Shown: positions 26,203 through 35,420 of the stretch, piece by piece | Layout of the letters: the number at the start of each line of letters is the position of its first letter | How positions within the stretch are numbered: position 1 is the first letter of the stretch | Assembly (NCBI RefSeq): GCF_011799805.1 | Contig: NZ_WXUB01000001.1 | Coordinates: 1,240,001-1,304,000 of the forward strand | Direction: 5' to 3' | Length of the DNA stretch: 64,000 nucleotides | Source: Maribellus sediminis | GTDB taxonomy: Bacteria > Bacteroidota > Bacteroidia > Bacteroidales > Prolixibacteraceae | Notes under the pieces: model-generated | The model's database searches: none | What the model was told of the DNA's origin: nothing | Seen by the model: the letters and a program-made list of their open reading frames with translations, nothing else | Translations under genes and position numbers: made by a program

Positions 26203-26835
26203 ATGCAATCACTTACAATTAAAGGGGACATTCGTACTGCCCTTGGCAAAAAAGATGCTAAAAAATTACGCGCCGAAGAAAAAGCTCCGGCAGTATTGTA
26301 CGGTGGAGATGAACCGATCCATTTTTCAGTTGATTTTGCAGAACTACGTCAGTTGATCTATACTCCAAATGTATACCTGATCGACCTTGAATTAGGCGGA
26401 AAATCATACAAAGCAATCATGCAGGATATCCAATGGCATCCGGTTGATGAGCAAGTACTTCATGTTGATTTTCTTAAAATCAGTGATGATAAGCCAATTA
26501 AAATGGAAGTGCCAATCAAAGTTTCAGGACACGCTAAAGGTATCAAAGCCGGTGGTAAACTGAATACCAACTTGCGTCGTTTGAAAGTAAAAGCTTTGGC
26601 TGCCGACCTGCCTGATACCATCAACATCGATGTAACCAAATTAGGTTTGGGACAAAGTATTAAAGTTGCCAACCTGAGCGTTGACAATGTTGAATTCCTT
26701 GATCCAAAATCTAACGTAGTAGTTAGCGTTGCCATCACAAGGGCTGCAAGATCTGCTGCCGGTGCTGCTGTTGCCATGGATGATGATGAAGAAGAAGGAG
26801 GAGAAGAAGTTGCTGCTGAAGGCGGTGAAGAATAA
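26203..26835 (+). CDS. rplY: 50S ribosomal protein L25/general stress protein Ctc
   Basis: About 210 residues from the ATG at 26203 (MQSLTIKGDIRTALGKKDA); an in-frame ATG at 26176 would add nine residues unlike the family. The N-terminal domain (about 1-95) binds 5S rRNA, with VLYGGDEPIHF and IQWHPVDEQVLHVDFLKI. The C-terminal TL5-like domain (about 96-185) includes GHAKGIKAGGKLN. The protein ends in an acidic Glu/Asp/Gly-rich tail of about 25 residues, common in Bacteroidota homologues. It is followed by pth after 18 bases, a pairing widespread in bacteria. Confidence 0.94.
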   Translation: MQSLTIKGDIRTALGKKDAKKLRAEEKAPAVLYGGDEPIHFSVDFAELRQLIYTPNVYLIDLELGGKSYKAIMQDIQWHPVDEQVLHVDFLKISDDKPIKMEVPIKVSGHAKGIKAGGKLNTNLRRLKVKALAADLPDTINIDVTKLGLGQSIKVANLSVDNVEFLDPKSNVVVSVAITRAARSAAGAAVAMDDDEEEGGEEVAAEGGEE

Positions 26836-26853
26836 ATCTTAAAATCAATTTGT

Positions 26854-27417
26854 GTGAAGTACTTAATTGCCGGTCTCGGTAATATAGGACCAGAATACAA
26901 AAATACTCGCCATAATATTGGCTTTCAAATATTGGACGCTCTCGCTGAGGCGTCCAATATTAGTTTTAGCGATAAGCGATATGGTTTTGTGGCTGAGTTG
27001 AAATTCAAGGCAAGAACCTTTATTTTGCTAAAGCCAACCACGTACATGAACCTTAGTGGCCGTGCAGTTCATTACTGGATGAATAAGGAAAAAATCGACA
27101 TTAAGAACCTGCTGGTTCTGGTCGATGATCTCGCTTTATCTTTCGGAACTTTGCGTGTTCGGGCAAAAGGAGGCGCCGGTGGTCATAACGGGCTCGAAAA
27201 CATTAACCAGGTTCTTGGACGTAACGACTACGCACGTTTACGTTTTGGCATTGGCGATGATTTCCATAAAGGTTACCAGGTGGATTATGTCCTTGGGGAA
27301 TGGAACAAAGAAGAACAAAAGGAATTGCCTTTTAAAATTGATGATTGCATCGATATCATTAAAAGCTTCGGAACGATTGGTGTTGAGAGAACGATGAACG
27401 TTTACAACAAGAGATAA
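26854..27417 (+). CDS. pth: Peptidyl-tRNA hydrolase
   Basis: A 187-residue protein starting with GTG at 26854. The catalytic region is GLGNIGPEYKNTRHNIGF (about residues 7-24, with the essential Asn and His), followed by KPTTYMNLSG (about 62-71), LVDDLALSFG and AKGGAGGHNGLENI (about 106-119). It releases tRNA from dropped-off peptidyl-tRNA. It forms a transcription unit with the L25 gene and, 5 bases downstream, an S4-domain gene. Confidence 0.95.
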   Translation: MKYLIAGLGNIGPEYKNTRHNIGFQILDALAEASNISFSDKRYGFVAELKFKARTFILLKPTTYMNLSGRAVHYWMNKEKIDIKNLLVLVDDLALSFGTLRVRAKGGAGGHNGLENINQVLGRNDYARLRFGIGDDFHKGYQVDYVLGEWNKEEQKELPFKIDDCIDIIKSFGTIGVERTMNVYNKR

Positions 27418-27422
27418 ACGTT

Positions 27423-27806
27423 ATGGCTGAAGGTGTTCGCATTGACAAATGGTTGTGGGCTGTGAGGATATTCAAAACTCGCAGTCAGGCCACCGAAGCC
27501 TGTAAAAAGGGACAGGTTACCATCGATAAATTTCCGGCGAAGGCATCGCGCGAAATTCATGTTGGTGAAATCGTTCAGGTACGAAAAGCGCCGATAACAA
27601 GAAGTTTTAAAGTACTTGCTCTGACCGGAAAACGGATGGGAGCTAAACTGGTTTCCGATTTTTTGCTGGATGTAACACCGCCGGAAGAACTTGAGATCAT
27701 CGAGATGCAAAAACACATGCGTTGGAGCGAACGTGCAAAAGGAACCGGCCGGCCAACCAAAAAAGACCGACGCGATCTGGACGATTTTTTTGATTGGGGA
27801 GAGTAA
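27423..27806 (+). CDS. S4-domain RNA-binding protein (Hsp15/HslR-like)
   Basis: A 127-residue basic protein. It opens RIDKWLWAVRIFKTRSQA, the S4 alpha-L RNA-binding motif (about residues 6-23), continues with CKKGQVTIDKFPAKASREIHVGE, and has a basic tail RAKGTGRPTKKDRRDLDDF. This is the Hsp15 pattern; E. coli Hsp15 rescues 50S subunits that carry a nascent chain. That role fits well beside pth, which recycles peptidyl-tRNA. The start codon is 5 bases after the pth stop. Confidence 0.87.
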   Translation: MAEGVRIDKWLWAVRIFKTRSQATEACKKGQVTIDKFPAKASREIHVGEIVQVRKAPITRSFKVLALTGKRMGAKLVSDFLLDVTPPEELEIIEMQKHMRWSERAKGTGRPTKKDRRDLDDFFDWGE

Positions 27807-27863
27807 GAACTGAGGGACTGATTTGGTGAAGTATTGCTTTCTTTACCTAATGACTCTTCTTTA

Positions 27864-27891
27864 AACTCTGAACTCTAAACTTTAAACTCAA
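27864..27891. repeat. Four tandem heptamers in front of the DUF4924 gene
   Basis: Consecutive 7-mers AACTCTG, AACTCTA, AACTTTA and AACTCAA run without interruption and end four bases before the ATG at 27896. The unit and its position against the start codon resemble the array before smpB. Confidence 0.6.
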
Positions 27892-27895
27892 TAGT

Positions 27896-28438
27896 ATGCT
27901 GATAGCAAAACAAAAACGAAAAGAGAACATAGCTGAATACATCCTTTACCTTTACCAGGTAGAAGACCTCATAAGGGCTTTCAAACTCGATATGGATATA
28001 ATTGAGCAGCGCCTTGTGAGCAGTTACAAAGCTGATGATAAAACAAAAGCAGAAATCACCGACTGGTATACCAACCTGGTGTTGATGATGGAACGCGAAC
28101 AGATCAGGGAGAAAGGCCATTTACAATTCCTGAAGAACCTGATCGATGATCTTGACGACTTTCATTTAAAGTTGATGGAATCGAAAAAAGATCCGTTGTA
28201 TGTTCAAACTTTTCAAACTGTTGCCGGCCTAATAACTGAGTTAAAGCAGAAAAATCCGGATGCAAAAAATGAGGTCGATCTGGGAATCACAGCGATTTAT
28301 GGATTTCTGTTATTGAAAATGCAGCAGAAACAAATCTCGATTGATACTACCGAGGCTATTAAACGTATCAGCAAGTGGCTTAGCGATCTTTCAAAGTTGT
28401 ACCGCGATTTTGAATCCGGCGAACTTAGTTTTGAATAA
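27896..28438 (+). CDS. DUF4924 family protein
   Basis: A 180-residue, mostly helical cytoplasmic protein opening MLIAKQKRKENIAEYILYLYQVEDLIRA, which matches my memory of the Bacteroidota-specific DUF4924 family. It has no signal peptide or membrane segment, and charged heptad-like helices through its length. Function is unknown. Its 3' end overlaps the converging DCC-family gene by 14 bases. An array of four heptamers abuts its start codon. Confidence 0.75.
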   Translation: MLIAKQKRKENIAEYILYLYQVEDLIRAFKLDMDIIEQRLVSSYKADDKTKAEITDWYTNLVLMMEREQIREKGHLQFLKNLIDDLDDFHLKLMESKKDPLYVQTFQTVAGLITELKQKNPDAKNEVDLGITAIYGFLLLKMQQKQISIDTTEAIKRISKWLSDLSKLYRDFESGELSFE

Positions 28439-28802
28439 ACCTGCAGGTATTGCGTTTCCCGAACCAACGGTAACGGTTTCGTGCAATCCAGCGGTAAATC
28501 CCGTCGCGTAATTTTTTAGGAATAATTCTGAACCCTGACGACCACTTCCATGGCCAGGGCAACAGACGCCCTATTTCAATGGCAGCTTCAGATTCAATGT
28601 AAACCGTTTCATTCAGTATTAGAATGACGGAGTCTGTTTCTTCGGGAATTTGATAGCTTTTCACAAGTTTCACGCCTTCATCCGATTGCAGCGAAATATA
28701 CCGGAACTGCTTCCGTTTATCCCTTTTCAGAATGAAATTAATGGCAGCGTTGCAGAGGTTGCAAACGCCATCGAACAATATGATTGGTAATCTCTGATTC
28801 AC
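28425..28802 (-). CDS. DCC-family thiol-disulfide oxidoreductase-like protein
   Basis: A 125-residue protein opening PIILFDGVCNLCNAAINFI; the DxxCxxC motif (DGVCNLC, about residues 10-16) defines the DCC family (PF04134, YuxK-like). The later AAIEIGRLLPWPWKW and conserved YRWIARNRYRWFG are also typical. A thioredoxin-like redox role is assumed from the CxxC; no substrate is known. Its last 14 bases overlap the converging DUF4924 gene tail to tail. Confidence 0.85.
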   Translation of the reverse strand: MNQRLPIILFDGVCNLCNAAINFILKRDKRKQFRYISLQSDEGVKLVKSYQIPEETDSVILILNETVYIESEAAIEIGRLLPWPWKWSSGFRIIPKKLRDGIYRWIARNRYRWFGKRNTCRFIQN

Positions 28803-28932
28803 AGTATAAAAACAGATTGAAAAGCATAGAGTTTAATTTAATGAAAAAAGAGCTTTATTATGATGAATGTGTACAAGTTCAAAGTATTTTTTTGTTTTAT
28901 TTACATCTGTTCTGTTTTGTAAAATTGATCAT

Positions 28933-30894
28933 ATGAGAGTTCCCAAAAAGTATAAAATTTATCTTCAACCAACACTTATATCAGTAGTAATTTTTGTTTT
29001 ACTGGCTGCTGGCATTTCCGGTTTTACAAAATACAAACTGGGTTTGTGGGAGAAAGATATAAGGGCAGGATTATTCGATGTTGTCTCAGGGAAAAAGTCG
29101 AAACTGGAAAAAGCTTTGTATTCACGCATTTTTTATACTCGCGGAGTTGCTGCCTATGTTTCGTTAAATCCGGAAATTTCGCAGGATGAGTTCGCAGAGC
29201 TGGCCAAAGAATACATCAAAAACGATACGGTAATTAGTACAATGTCGCTGTCGAAAGACTGTATCATTACCGACATTTACCCTGTAGAAGGCCATGAGGA
29301 AGCAATTGGCCTTAATTTGCTGGAACATCCCGAGCGTAAGAAAATAGTAGAAAAAACCATAGAAACACATTTAACTTTTATTGCCGGTCCTGTTGAATTG
29401 GTGGAAGGTGGTATCGCGTTTATCAGCTATACCCCGGTCTTCGACAAAACGATGACGGGAAAAGAGCGTTTTTGGGGAGTTACTGATATTGTGATCAAAC
29501 GCGATGAGCTCTTAAACGAGGCGGGTTTAAATAAATTAGAAAATGGATTTGAGTATGCGTTACGGGGAGTAAACGGCGATGGTTACGAAGGAGATGTATT
29601 TTGGGGTGATCCTGCCATTTTTGATCAGAATCCGGTAGAAATTTCAGTTGATTTACCGATCGGTAAGTGGATACTGGCTGCTGCACCTTCATCCGGATGG
29701 AGAAAGTATGCCGATCAGGATAAGGCCATGTTTATGGTGTTGTTGTTCAGTGCGATAATTATCAGTATTCTTATCTGGCTGTTTGTAAATGCCCTGTCGA
29801 AAATCAGCAGAAACGAGAAAGAGCTGAAAGCCATCTTTGCATCGTTGGATAGCCTGATTATCGAACTGGATTCGAATGGAAGATATCTGAAGATTGCAGC
29901 AATAAACGAGGATGATCTTATTTTGCCTAAAGAAGAGTTGATCGGCAAATTTATTCACGATGTTTTTGATCCGTCGAAAACGGAATACATAATGCAGGCA
30001 ATAAAAAACTGTTTAAAATCGAAAGAGCTGCAGGTGGTTGAATACTCAATTGTTCTTAACGGAAAAGAAAAATGGTTCTCTGCCAGAATAAGTTACAAAA
30101 GTTACGACAGCATAATTTTTAATGCCTATGATATTACCGAAGCCAAAGAGCGGGAAAAACAGTTGCAGGAATCAGAGCTGCAATTAAAAGAATTAAACGC
30201 ATCGAAAGATAAGTTCTTCTCAATCATTGCGCACGATTTGCGTAGCCCCCTGGCCGGGCAAAAAGGAGTGATCGATATTCTGTTGGCAGAGCAGGATGAA
30301 CTCGATGAAAAAACCAAAAGAGATCTGCTGAAAAGCGTTCAAACCTCATCGAACCAGCTGTACGTGTTACTGGAGAATCTGTTGAAGTGGGCGCTTTCTC
30401 AATCTGGAGCTTTGAATTCCGTTCCAACTAAATTTGATTTATATTCAACGTATGATGCTGTTATACAGCGTTATGAAACGAGTGCCCGTCTGAAAGCTAT
30501 TCAGCTGGAAGATAAGCTTACCGAAGGAATTGTGGTTATGGCTGATGAACAACTTACAGATACAGTGCTTCGGAATTTGGTTTCCAATGCCATAAAATTT
30601 ACACAACAGGGCGGTAAAGTAAGTGTGCATTCAGAAGTTGTTCAACAGAATGGAAAGTCCTTCTGCAAAGTGAGTGTATCTGATACTGGGATAGGAATAT
30701 CACCTGAAGTACTGGAGAAGCTGTTTAAAACAGGAAATAGTAAATCTTCAAACGGTACAGCCAACGAGATGGGTAGTGGACTTGGGTTGCTACTGTGCAA
30801 AGAGTTTGTTGGAATTCAGGGCGGCGAGATCTGGGCCGAAAGTACTGTTGGTAAAGGCTCTGTTTTCTCTTTCACACTTCCAATGGCAGAATAG
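28933..30894 (+). CDS. CHASE-PAS sensor histidine kinase
   Basis: About 653 residues from the ATG at 28933; an in-frame codon at 28867 would add 22 residues before the first helix. The layout is a transmembrane helix (about 12-33), an extracytoplasmic CHASE domain (about 65-185), a second helix (about 266-288), a PAS domain (about 298-405), a HisKA domain with the phosphorylatable His434 in FFSIIAHDLRSPLAG, and a HATPase with N (NAIKFTQQGG), G1 (DTGIGI) and G2 (GSGLGLLLCKEFV) boxes. It senses an outside ligand, possibly a small molecule as in other CHASE kinases, and must phosphorylate a separate regulator, none of which is encoded nearby. Confidence 0.9.
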   Translation: MRVPKKYKIYLQPTLISVVIFVLLAAGISGFTKYKLGLWEKDIRAGLFDVVSGKKSKLEKALYSRIFYTRGVAAYVSLNPEISQDEFAELAKEYIKNDTVISTMSLSKDCIITDIYPVEGHEEAIGLNLLEHPERKKIVEKTIETHLTFIAGPVELVEGGIAFISYTPVFDKTMTGKERFWGVTDIVIKRDELLNEAGLNKLENGFEYALRGVNGDGYEGDVFWGDPAIFDQNPVEISVDLPIGKWILAAAPSSGWRKYADQDKAMFMVLLFSAIIISILIWLFVNALSKISRNEKELKAIFASLDSLIIELDSNGRYLKIAAINEDDLILPKEELIGKFIHDVFDPSKTEYIMQAIKNCLKSKELQVVEYSIVLNGKEKWFSARISYKSYDSIIFNAYDITEAKEREKQLQESELQLKELNASKDKFFSIIAHDLRSPLAGQKGVIDILLAEQDELDEKTKRDLLKSVQTSSNQLYVLLENLLKWALSQSGALNSVPTKFDLYSTYDAVIQRYETSARLKAIQLEDKLTEGIVVMADEQLTDTVLRNLVSNAIKFTQQGGKVSVHSEVVQQNGKSFCKVSVSDTGIGISPEVLEKLFKTGNSKSSNGTANEMGSGLGLLLCKEFVGIQGGEIWAESTVGKGSVFSFTLPMAE

Positions 30895-30909
30895 AGTTTA
30901 CTTTTTCAA

Positions 30910-32337
30910 TTAAAATAAATCGGGAAAGTAAGCGTGTAAATCCAGGGGATCCTCCATCATTTTTTGCTGATCTTTTAACCGGGAAATAAGTTGCATTTTT
31001 ATATCAATGAATTCCGATTGATCGGATAAATCAACGGTTTCGAGCGGATCATTTTCCAGATCAAATAACAGGATTTTCGGAACCCGCGGGTACACGATCA
31101 GTTTGTACCGGTCGGTCCTGATCATGCGTTGAAAGTTGATGTAGGCACCATAAATCTCAGGATAAAAACTTTCGGTTTTCTCCTCGCTGATCAAGGGCAT
31201 CAAGCTGTTAAATTCTACATATTCAGGCTTGTCAATACCTGCCAAATCAAATGTTGTGGCCATAATATCCTGAAGATAAACCTGCATATCACGTTTTTCA
31301 TTTTCAGGAATATCGGGTCCGGCTACAATTAGCGGAACGCGCATACTATGATCGTACATATTTTGTTTGCCAACCAAGCCGTGATGGCCAACAGCCAGAC
31401 CATGATCGGCACTAAACAGGATGTAAGTGTTTTTGTCCTGGCCGGTTTCTTTTAAATAGGCTAAAATGCGCCCGATCTGATCATCCAAATGTGTGATGAT
31501 GGCATAATATTCCTGACGGTGAGTTTGAATTGAATAGGTTGTTCGTGGAAAAGGAGCGAGGCGTTCGTCCCGCAGTCCTTCGCCACAACCGATACTGTCT
31601 TTGTAAGGATACCGTTCCTTGAAATTTTCCGGGATGGCAATTTCATCGACCGGATACATTTCAACATACTTTTTCGGCGATTGCCGGGGATCGTGAGGAG
31701 CGTTGAAAGCGAGGTACATAAAAAACGGGTGTTCACTCGTTTTCGCCTGATTCAAAAAATCGATGGCATTGTCGCCAACCACTTCGGTCCAGTGTTTACC
31801 TCCCTGCCAGTAACCTCCGTATTTGGTGTGCCATGGCAGCCAGGTGGTATCATTAGGCGATAAAGGGCGGTTGTAGGCTTCGGGCATCGAACCCGGCATT
31901 CCCGGTCGTATATCGCGCACATGCTGAAACAAACTGTCGGCTGAAATGGACACGTGCCATTTGCCCGTCATGTAGGTATCGTAACCGGCTGCCTGTAGCT
32001 GCAAACTCCAGAACTGCCGCTCGTTTTTCATATTCTCGTAGTTGGCCTGCGATGATTTTGCTCGCCAAAGGTAACGGCCGGTATTTAACATGGCCCGGCT
32101 GGCTACACAAACTGCTCCGTTCCAACCACCCATATTGTAGGTGTGTGTGAAAGTTACCCCTTGTTCGGCAAGTTTGTCGAGGTTTGGAGTGATCACCTCA
32201 GTGTTACCAGCAAAGTGAACGGCTTCGTAACTTAAGTCGTCAGCAAAAATAAAAAGGATGTTTGGGCGTGCAGTCTCTTTTTCCCGGCACCCGATAAATA
32301 GAATCGAAAGTGCAACAGCGAAATAGAAATACCTCAT
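30910..32337 (-). CDS. Lipoprotein sulfatase (family S1)
   Basis: A 475-residue sulfatase with a lipoprotein signal (lipobox IGC, Cys17). The alkaline-phosphatase-fold opening PNILFIFADDLSY carries metal-binding aspartates. Cys77 in CVASR is the residue converted to formylglycine within the C-x-A-x-R form of the maturation motif. Further landmarks are MTGKWH (about 123-128), NAPHDPRQSP and FSADHGLAVGHHG (about 317-329). It hydrolyses sulfate esters at the cell surface, probably on sulfated carbohydrates. No maturase gene (anSME) is nearby. It converges on the histidine kinase gene 15 bases away. Confidence 0.9.
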   Translation of the reverse strand: MRYFYFAVALSILFIGCREKETARPNILFIFADDLSYEAVHFAGNTEVITPNLDKLAEQGVTFTHTYNMGGWNGAVCVASRAMLNTGRYLWRAKSSQANYENMKNERQFWSLQLQAAGYDTYMTGKWHVSISADSLFQHVRDIRPGMPGSMPEAYNRPLSPNDTTWLPWHTKYGGYWQGGKHWTEVVGDNAIDFLNQAKTSEHPFFMYLAFNAPHDPRQSPKKYVEMYPVDEIAIPENFKERYPYKDSIGCGEGLRDERLAPFPRTTYSIQTHRQEYYAIITHLDDQIGRILAYLKETGQDKNTYILFSADHGLAVGHHGLVGKQNMYDHSMRVPLIVAGPDIPENEKRDMQVYLQDIMATTFDLAGIDKPEYVEFNSLMPLISEEKTESFYPEIYGAYINFQRMIRTDRYKLIVYPRVPKILLFDLENDPLETVDLSDQSEFIDIKMQLISRLKDQQKMMEDPLDLHAYFPDLF

Positions 32338-32431
32338 TTTATAAGCTTAGGTTTATCTATTCAAGATTACCATTTTTTTTGCAAATAAAAAATGAGTTGG
32401 ATTAAGGGGACTAAAAAACGAAAATTCGGGT

Positions 32432-33505
32432 TTATTTATTTGTTTTAAAGTCCTGAATTAAACCTTCGGCCAGCCAGTTGGCAACCGCTTGCCGGTTGGT
32501 GGGAATGATCAGTCGTTTTATATCGCGTTCGTGGTTCATATTACCAAGTTCGATATAAACTGCCACTGGCCAGGTGTTGCGTACCACATACAATCCCCGG
32601 TCAGAAACAGTCCCCCCATAACCACGGCCGGGTTGATGTTCCTGGTATTTCTTCTGGAATGTATCTTTCAAAATAGTTGCCGCCTTTTTGCCGGTGTCAC
32701 TACGTTTATCGTGATAAAAGAAAACGTCGATATTCTCGCCCTGTGAACGCGAATCCACATGAATAGCGATCATCCGTTGAAAAGCCCCACGGTTCTTTTT
32801 ATACAATGCATTAACGGCATCCGAGCGTTGGCGGAGACGTTTAGTCTGGTTGAGCGGAATGGTCTGTTTCGGGTAGCAATACTCGTCGTGATCGACTTTC
32901 AAATAGTTTTCTTCACGAATTCCGTCATTCGGGTCGCGGGTGATAATGTAAACTGTTGCTCCATCCATAATCAGGTTTCGGGCAAGTCGCAAAGTTACAT
33001 CGTAGGCATATTCATCTTCGCACACGGTGTGGCCGTTGTATTTTCCAACGGCTCCCGGGTCGGGGCCTCCGTGTCCGGCTACCAGGTAGTAAATCGCTCC
33101 ATTGAGTGTGTTACTTTCGATTGGAACATCGGCCTTTTCCTTTCCAAAAATCTCGTAACGGACTGTCTTTCCTGTTCCCTCAGCCGGTTTTTCCGTCTTC
33201 CCTGCTGTCGTTTCGTTTACAGCAGTTTCACCATCCGGAAGCTTGTATTTTACGCCGGCAAGCAAGGTATTGTTTTTGCCAAGGTTCTCCTTGTTTAGCG
33301 CAATAAAGTCTTCCATGGTTTCGGTAACCGAATAGCCGTAACGTTTTAATAAACTGTAGATTCCGTCACCTTTTTTGGCCACCACTTCTTTTGTTTGTGC
33401 TGAAGTAATGATCGGTAGAAAGGCCGTAATAAGAACCAGGAATAAAATAATCTGAAAGCGTGATTTTATATGTAAGTTTGAAACGAACATCGAATTGTAT
33501 TTCAT
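32432..33505 (-). CDS. LysM-type N-acetylmuramoyl-L-alanine amidase
   Basis: A 357-residue secreted protein with a signal peptide ending TSAQ (about 36). A LysM-like domain (about residues 38-90, KKGDGIYSLLKRYGYS) is followed by a spacer and an Amidase_3 zinc hydrolase domain (about 135-350). Zinc and catalytic residues are in VAGHGGPDPGA, CEDEYAYDVTLRLA, IAIHVDSRSQG and VYIELGNMNHERD. It cleaves the bond between N-acetylmuramate and L-alanine in peptidoglycan, with roles in cell separation. It diverges from lnt. Confidence 0.86.
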   Translation of the reverse strand: MKYNSMFVSNLHIKSRFQIILFLVLITAFLPIITSAQTKEVVAKKGDGIYSLLKRYGYSVTETMEDFIALNKENLGKNNTLLAGVKYKLPDGETAVNETTAGKTEKPAEGTGKTVRYEIFGKEKADVPIESNTLNGAIYYLVAGHGGPDPGAVGKYNGHTVCEDEYAYDVTLRLARNLIMDGATVYIITRDPNDGIREENYLKVDHDEYCYPKQTIPLNQTKRLRQRSDAVNALYKKNRGAFQRMIAIHVDSRSQGENIDVFFYHDKRSDTGKKAATILKDTFQKKYQEHQPGRGYGGTVSDRGLYVVRNTWPVAVYIELGNMNHERDIKRLIIPTNRQAVANWLAEGLIQDFKTNK

Positions 33506-33715
33506 TTAATAATAACGACTCACTTGCTAAAATAAAGGTAACTTCCAGAAGTTTTTTTTGTTCACGCTACAATCTTTCAGCCATACACTGTTGATAACTT
33601 GCCTTGGCTTATCGGCTCAAATGCATCGGAACTGCTGGAAACTGCTGTCAGACTTGTCACTTCCAAAGATTGACAGGGTAGTTGAAAGCCTTCACAAAAT
33701 ATAAACTTCGATTTG

Positions 33716-33723
33716 TATATTTG
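33716..33723 (+). promoter_or_regulatory. Bacteroidota -7 element for lnt
   Basis: TATATTTG is a perfect -7 match ending nine bases before the ATG at 33733. It lies downstream of the alternative TTG at 33682 and so argues against that start. No clear -33 element is seen. Confidence 0.5.
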
Positions 33724-33732
33724 ATCAAACAA

Positions 33733-35349
33733 ATGAAACGAATACATCGCTTATCACTGTCTTTCACCTCCGGAATCCTGTTAAGTCTGCCCTGGCTCGG
33801 CTTTCCCGGATGGATACTTTTCGTTGCATTTGTACCACTACTTTTTCTTGAAGATTTTTTCAAAAGGAAAAAAGATCAGTATCCTTCCATTTCGCTGCCG
33901 CAACATGTTTTTTTAGCCACGCTGGTCTGGAATGTTCTGGCTTCGTGGTGGATGGCTAAAGTTTCAATTGTTGGTGTGGGTTCAGCCATGGTTTTCAATG
34001 CTTTTCTGATGGCAGGAGTGTGGTGGATTGCCCATTTAGCAGGTCGAAAACTATCACCAGGATTAGGGTATTTGTTGCTAATTGCCTTATGGATTTCGTT
34101 CGAGTACATTCAGTTTAACTGGGATATAGAATGGCCCTGTTTGCAAATGGGCAGTGTACTTGCAGACCATGTCAAATTGATTCAGTGGTATGAATATACC
34201 GGAACATTCGGAGGAACACTTTGGCTGTTAGTATTGAATTTAATGCTATTTCGAATCTTTAAGCATCTCCAGCAAAAAACACCCTTCTTACACATCGTTC
34301 CAACAACTACCATTTTCTTGTTAGCGCTGATCGTGCCTTTACTTATTTCGAATAGGCAGTATAATAGTTATGAAGAAAAGCCGGATCCGGTTCAGATTAC
34401 AATTATTCAACCCAATGTTGATCCTTATAACGAAAGTTTTGATATGGCAGCCGAAGAGGAGAAACTGAATCGTTTTATGACATTGGCAGCAGAAGTTACA
34501 AGCGATGAAACAGACTTTATTTTGGGGCCTGAGACTGTTTTTGAAAATCCCACTTACTGGAATGAGGCCAATTTCGGCAGCAACGAATTTATAACACGAT
34601 TAAGCGCATTCATAGGGCAATACAAAAAGGCCGAGCTGGTTTTTGGAGTTTCCTCCTTTCATGTTTATAAAAATAAGAATGAAGCTACAATAACTGCCCA
34701 AAACAGGGACGGGATAATTTACGACAGGTACAACACTGCTTTATACCTGACCAGGGAAGGAGAGCTGCAAACCTATCATAAATCGAAGCTGGTTGCAGGC
34801 GTGGAAAAAGCACCCTTTCTGAAATACTTCCCGTTTTTAAAGAACTGGTTTCTTGATCTGGGTGGTGCATCGGGTAACCTTGGCCGACAAAAAGAAGCAT
34901 CGAATTTTGTTTGTGAAAACGGAGTGAAAGTGGCGCCTGTGATCTGTTTCGAATCGGTTTTTGGAGAATATCTTACGGATTATGTAAACGCCGGTGCCGA
35001 AGTTATTTTCGTAATCACCAACGACGGGTGGTGGAAAAACTCACGAGGGTATAAGCAACACCTGCTTTTTTCGCAGTTGCGAGCCATTGAAACCCGACGG
35101 AGCATCGCACGTACTGCCAATACTGGTACATCATGTTTTATTAATCAACGCGGCGAGGTGGAACAAGCTACTGAATGGTGGGTAGAAACAGCAATTTCAG
35201 GAAGCATCAACAAAAACGATAAGATCACTTTTTATGCACAATATGGCGATTACATTGCCCGCGTAGCACTGTTTGTAAGTGTAATGCTTGTTTTACTGCT
35301 GATTGTGCGAAATTTCACGGAAGAGCAAAAAAAATCCGCACCAATTTGA
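33733..35349 (+). CDS. lnt: Apolipoprotein N-acyltransferase
   Basis: About 538 residues from the ATG at 33733. The N-terminal half has six or so membrane helices with FGGTLWLLVLNL and the conserved SFEYIQFNWDIEWPCLQMG. The C-terminal periplasmic nitrilase domain (about 225-510) carries the catalytic triad: Glu in LGPETVFE, Lys in YHKSKLVAGVE and Cys in PVICFESVFG. A final helix closes the protein. It N-acylates lipoproteins in the inner membrane. This fits a window rich in lipoprotein genes, including the GH31, GH5, GH43 and GH127 enzymes. Confidence 0.93.
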   Translation: MKRIHRLSLSFTSGILLSLPWLGFPGWILFVAFVPLLFLEDFFKRKKDQYPSISLPQHVFLATLVWNVLASWWMAKVSIVGVGSAMVFNAFLMAGVWWIAHLAGRKLSPGLGYLLLIALWISFEYIQFNWDIEWPCLQMGSVLADHVKLIQWYEYTGTFGGTLWLLVLNLMLFRIFKHLQQKTPFLHIVPTTTIFLLALIVPLLISNRQYNSYEEKPDPVQITIIQPNVDPYNESFDMAAEEEKLNRFMTLAAEVTSDETDFILGPETVFENPTYWNEANFGSNEFITRLSAFIGQYKKAELVFGVSSFHVYKNKNEATITAQNRDGIIYDRYNTALYLTREGELQTYHKSKLVAGVEKAPFLKYFPFLKNWFLDLGGASGNLGRQKEASNFVCENGVKVAPVICFESVFGEYLTDYVNAGAEVIFVITNDGWWKNSRGYKQHLLFSQLRAIETRRSIARTANTGTSCFINQRGEVEQATEWWVETAISGSINKNDKITFYAQYGDYIARVALFVSVMLVLLLIVRNFTEEQKKSAPI

Positions 35350-35420
35350 TTTGTGTAAAACCCCTGTATAACAGGATTTGAGTGCCCGATTGATCAAACT
35401 TCCACCGGTCCGAAGACTCA

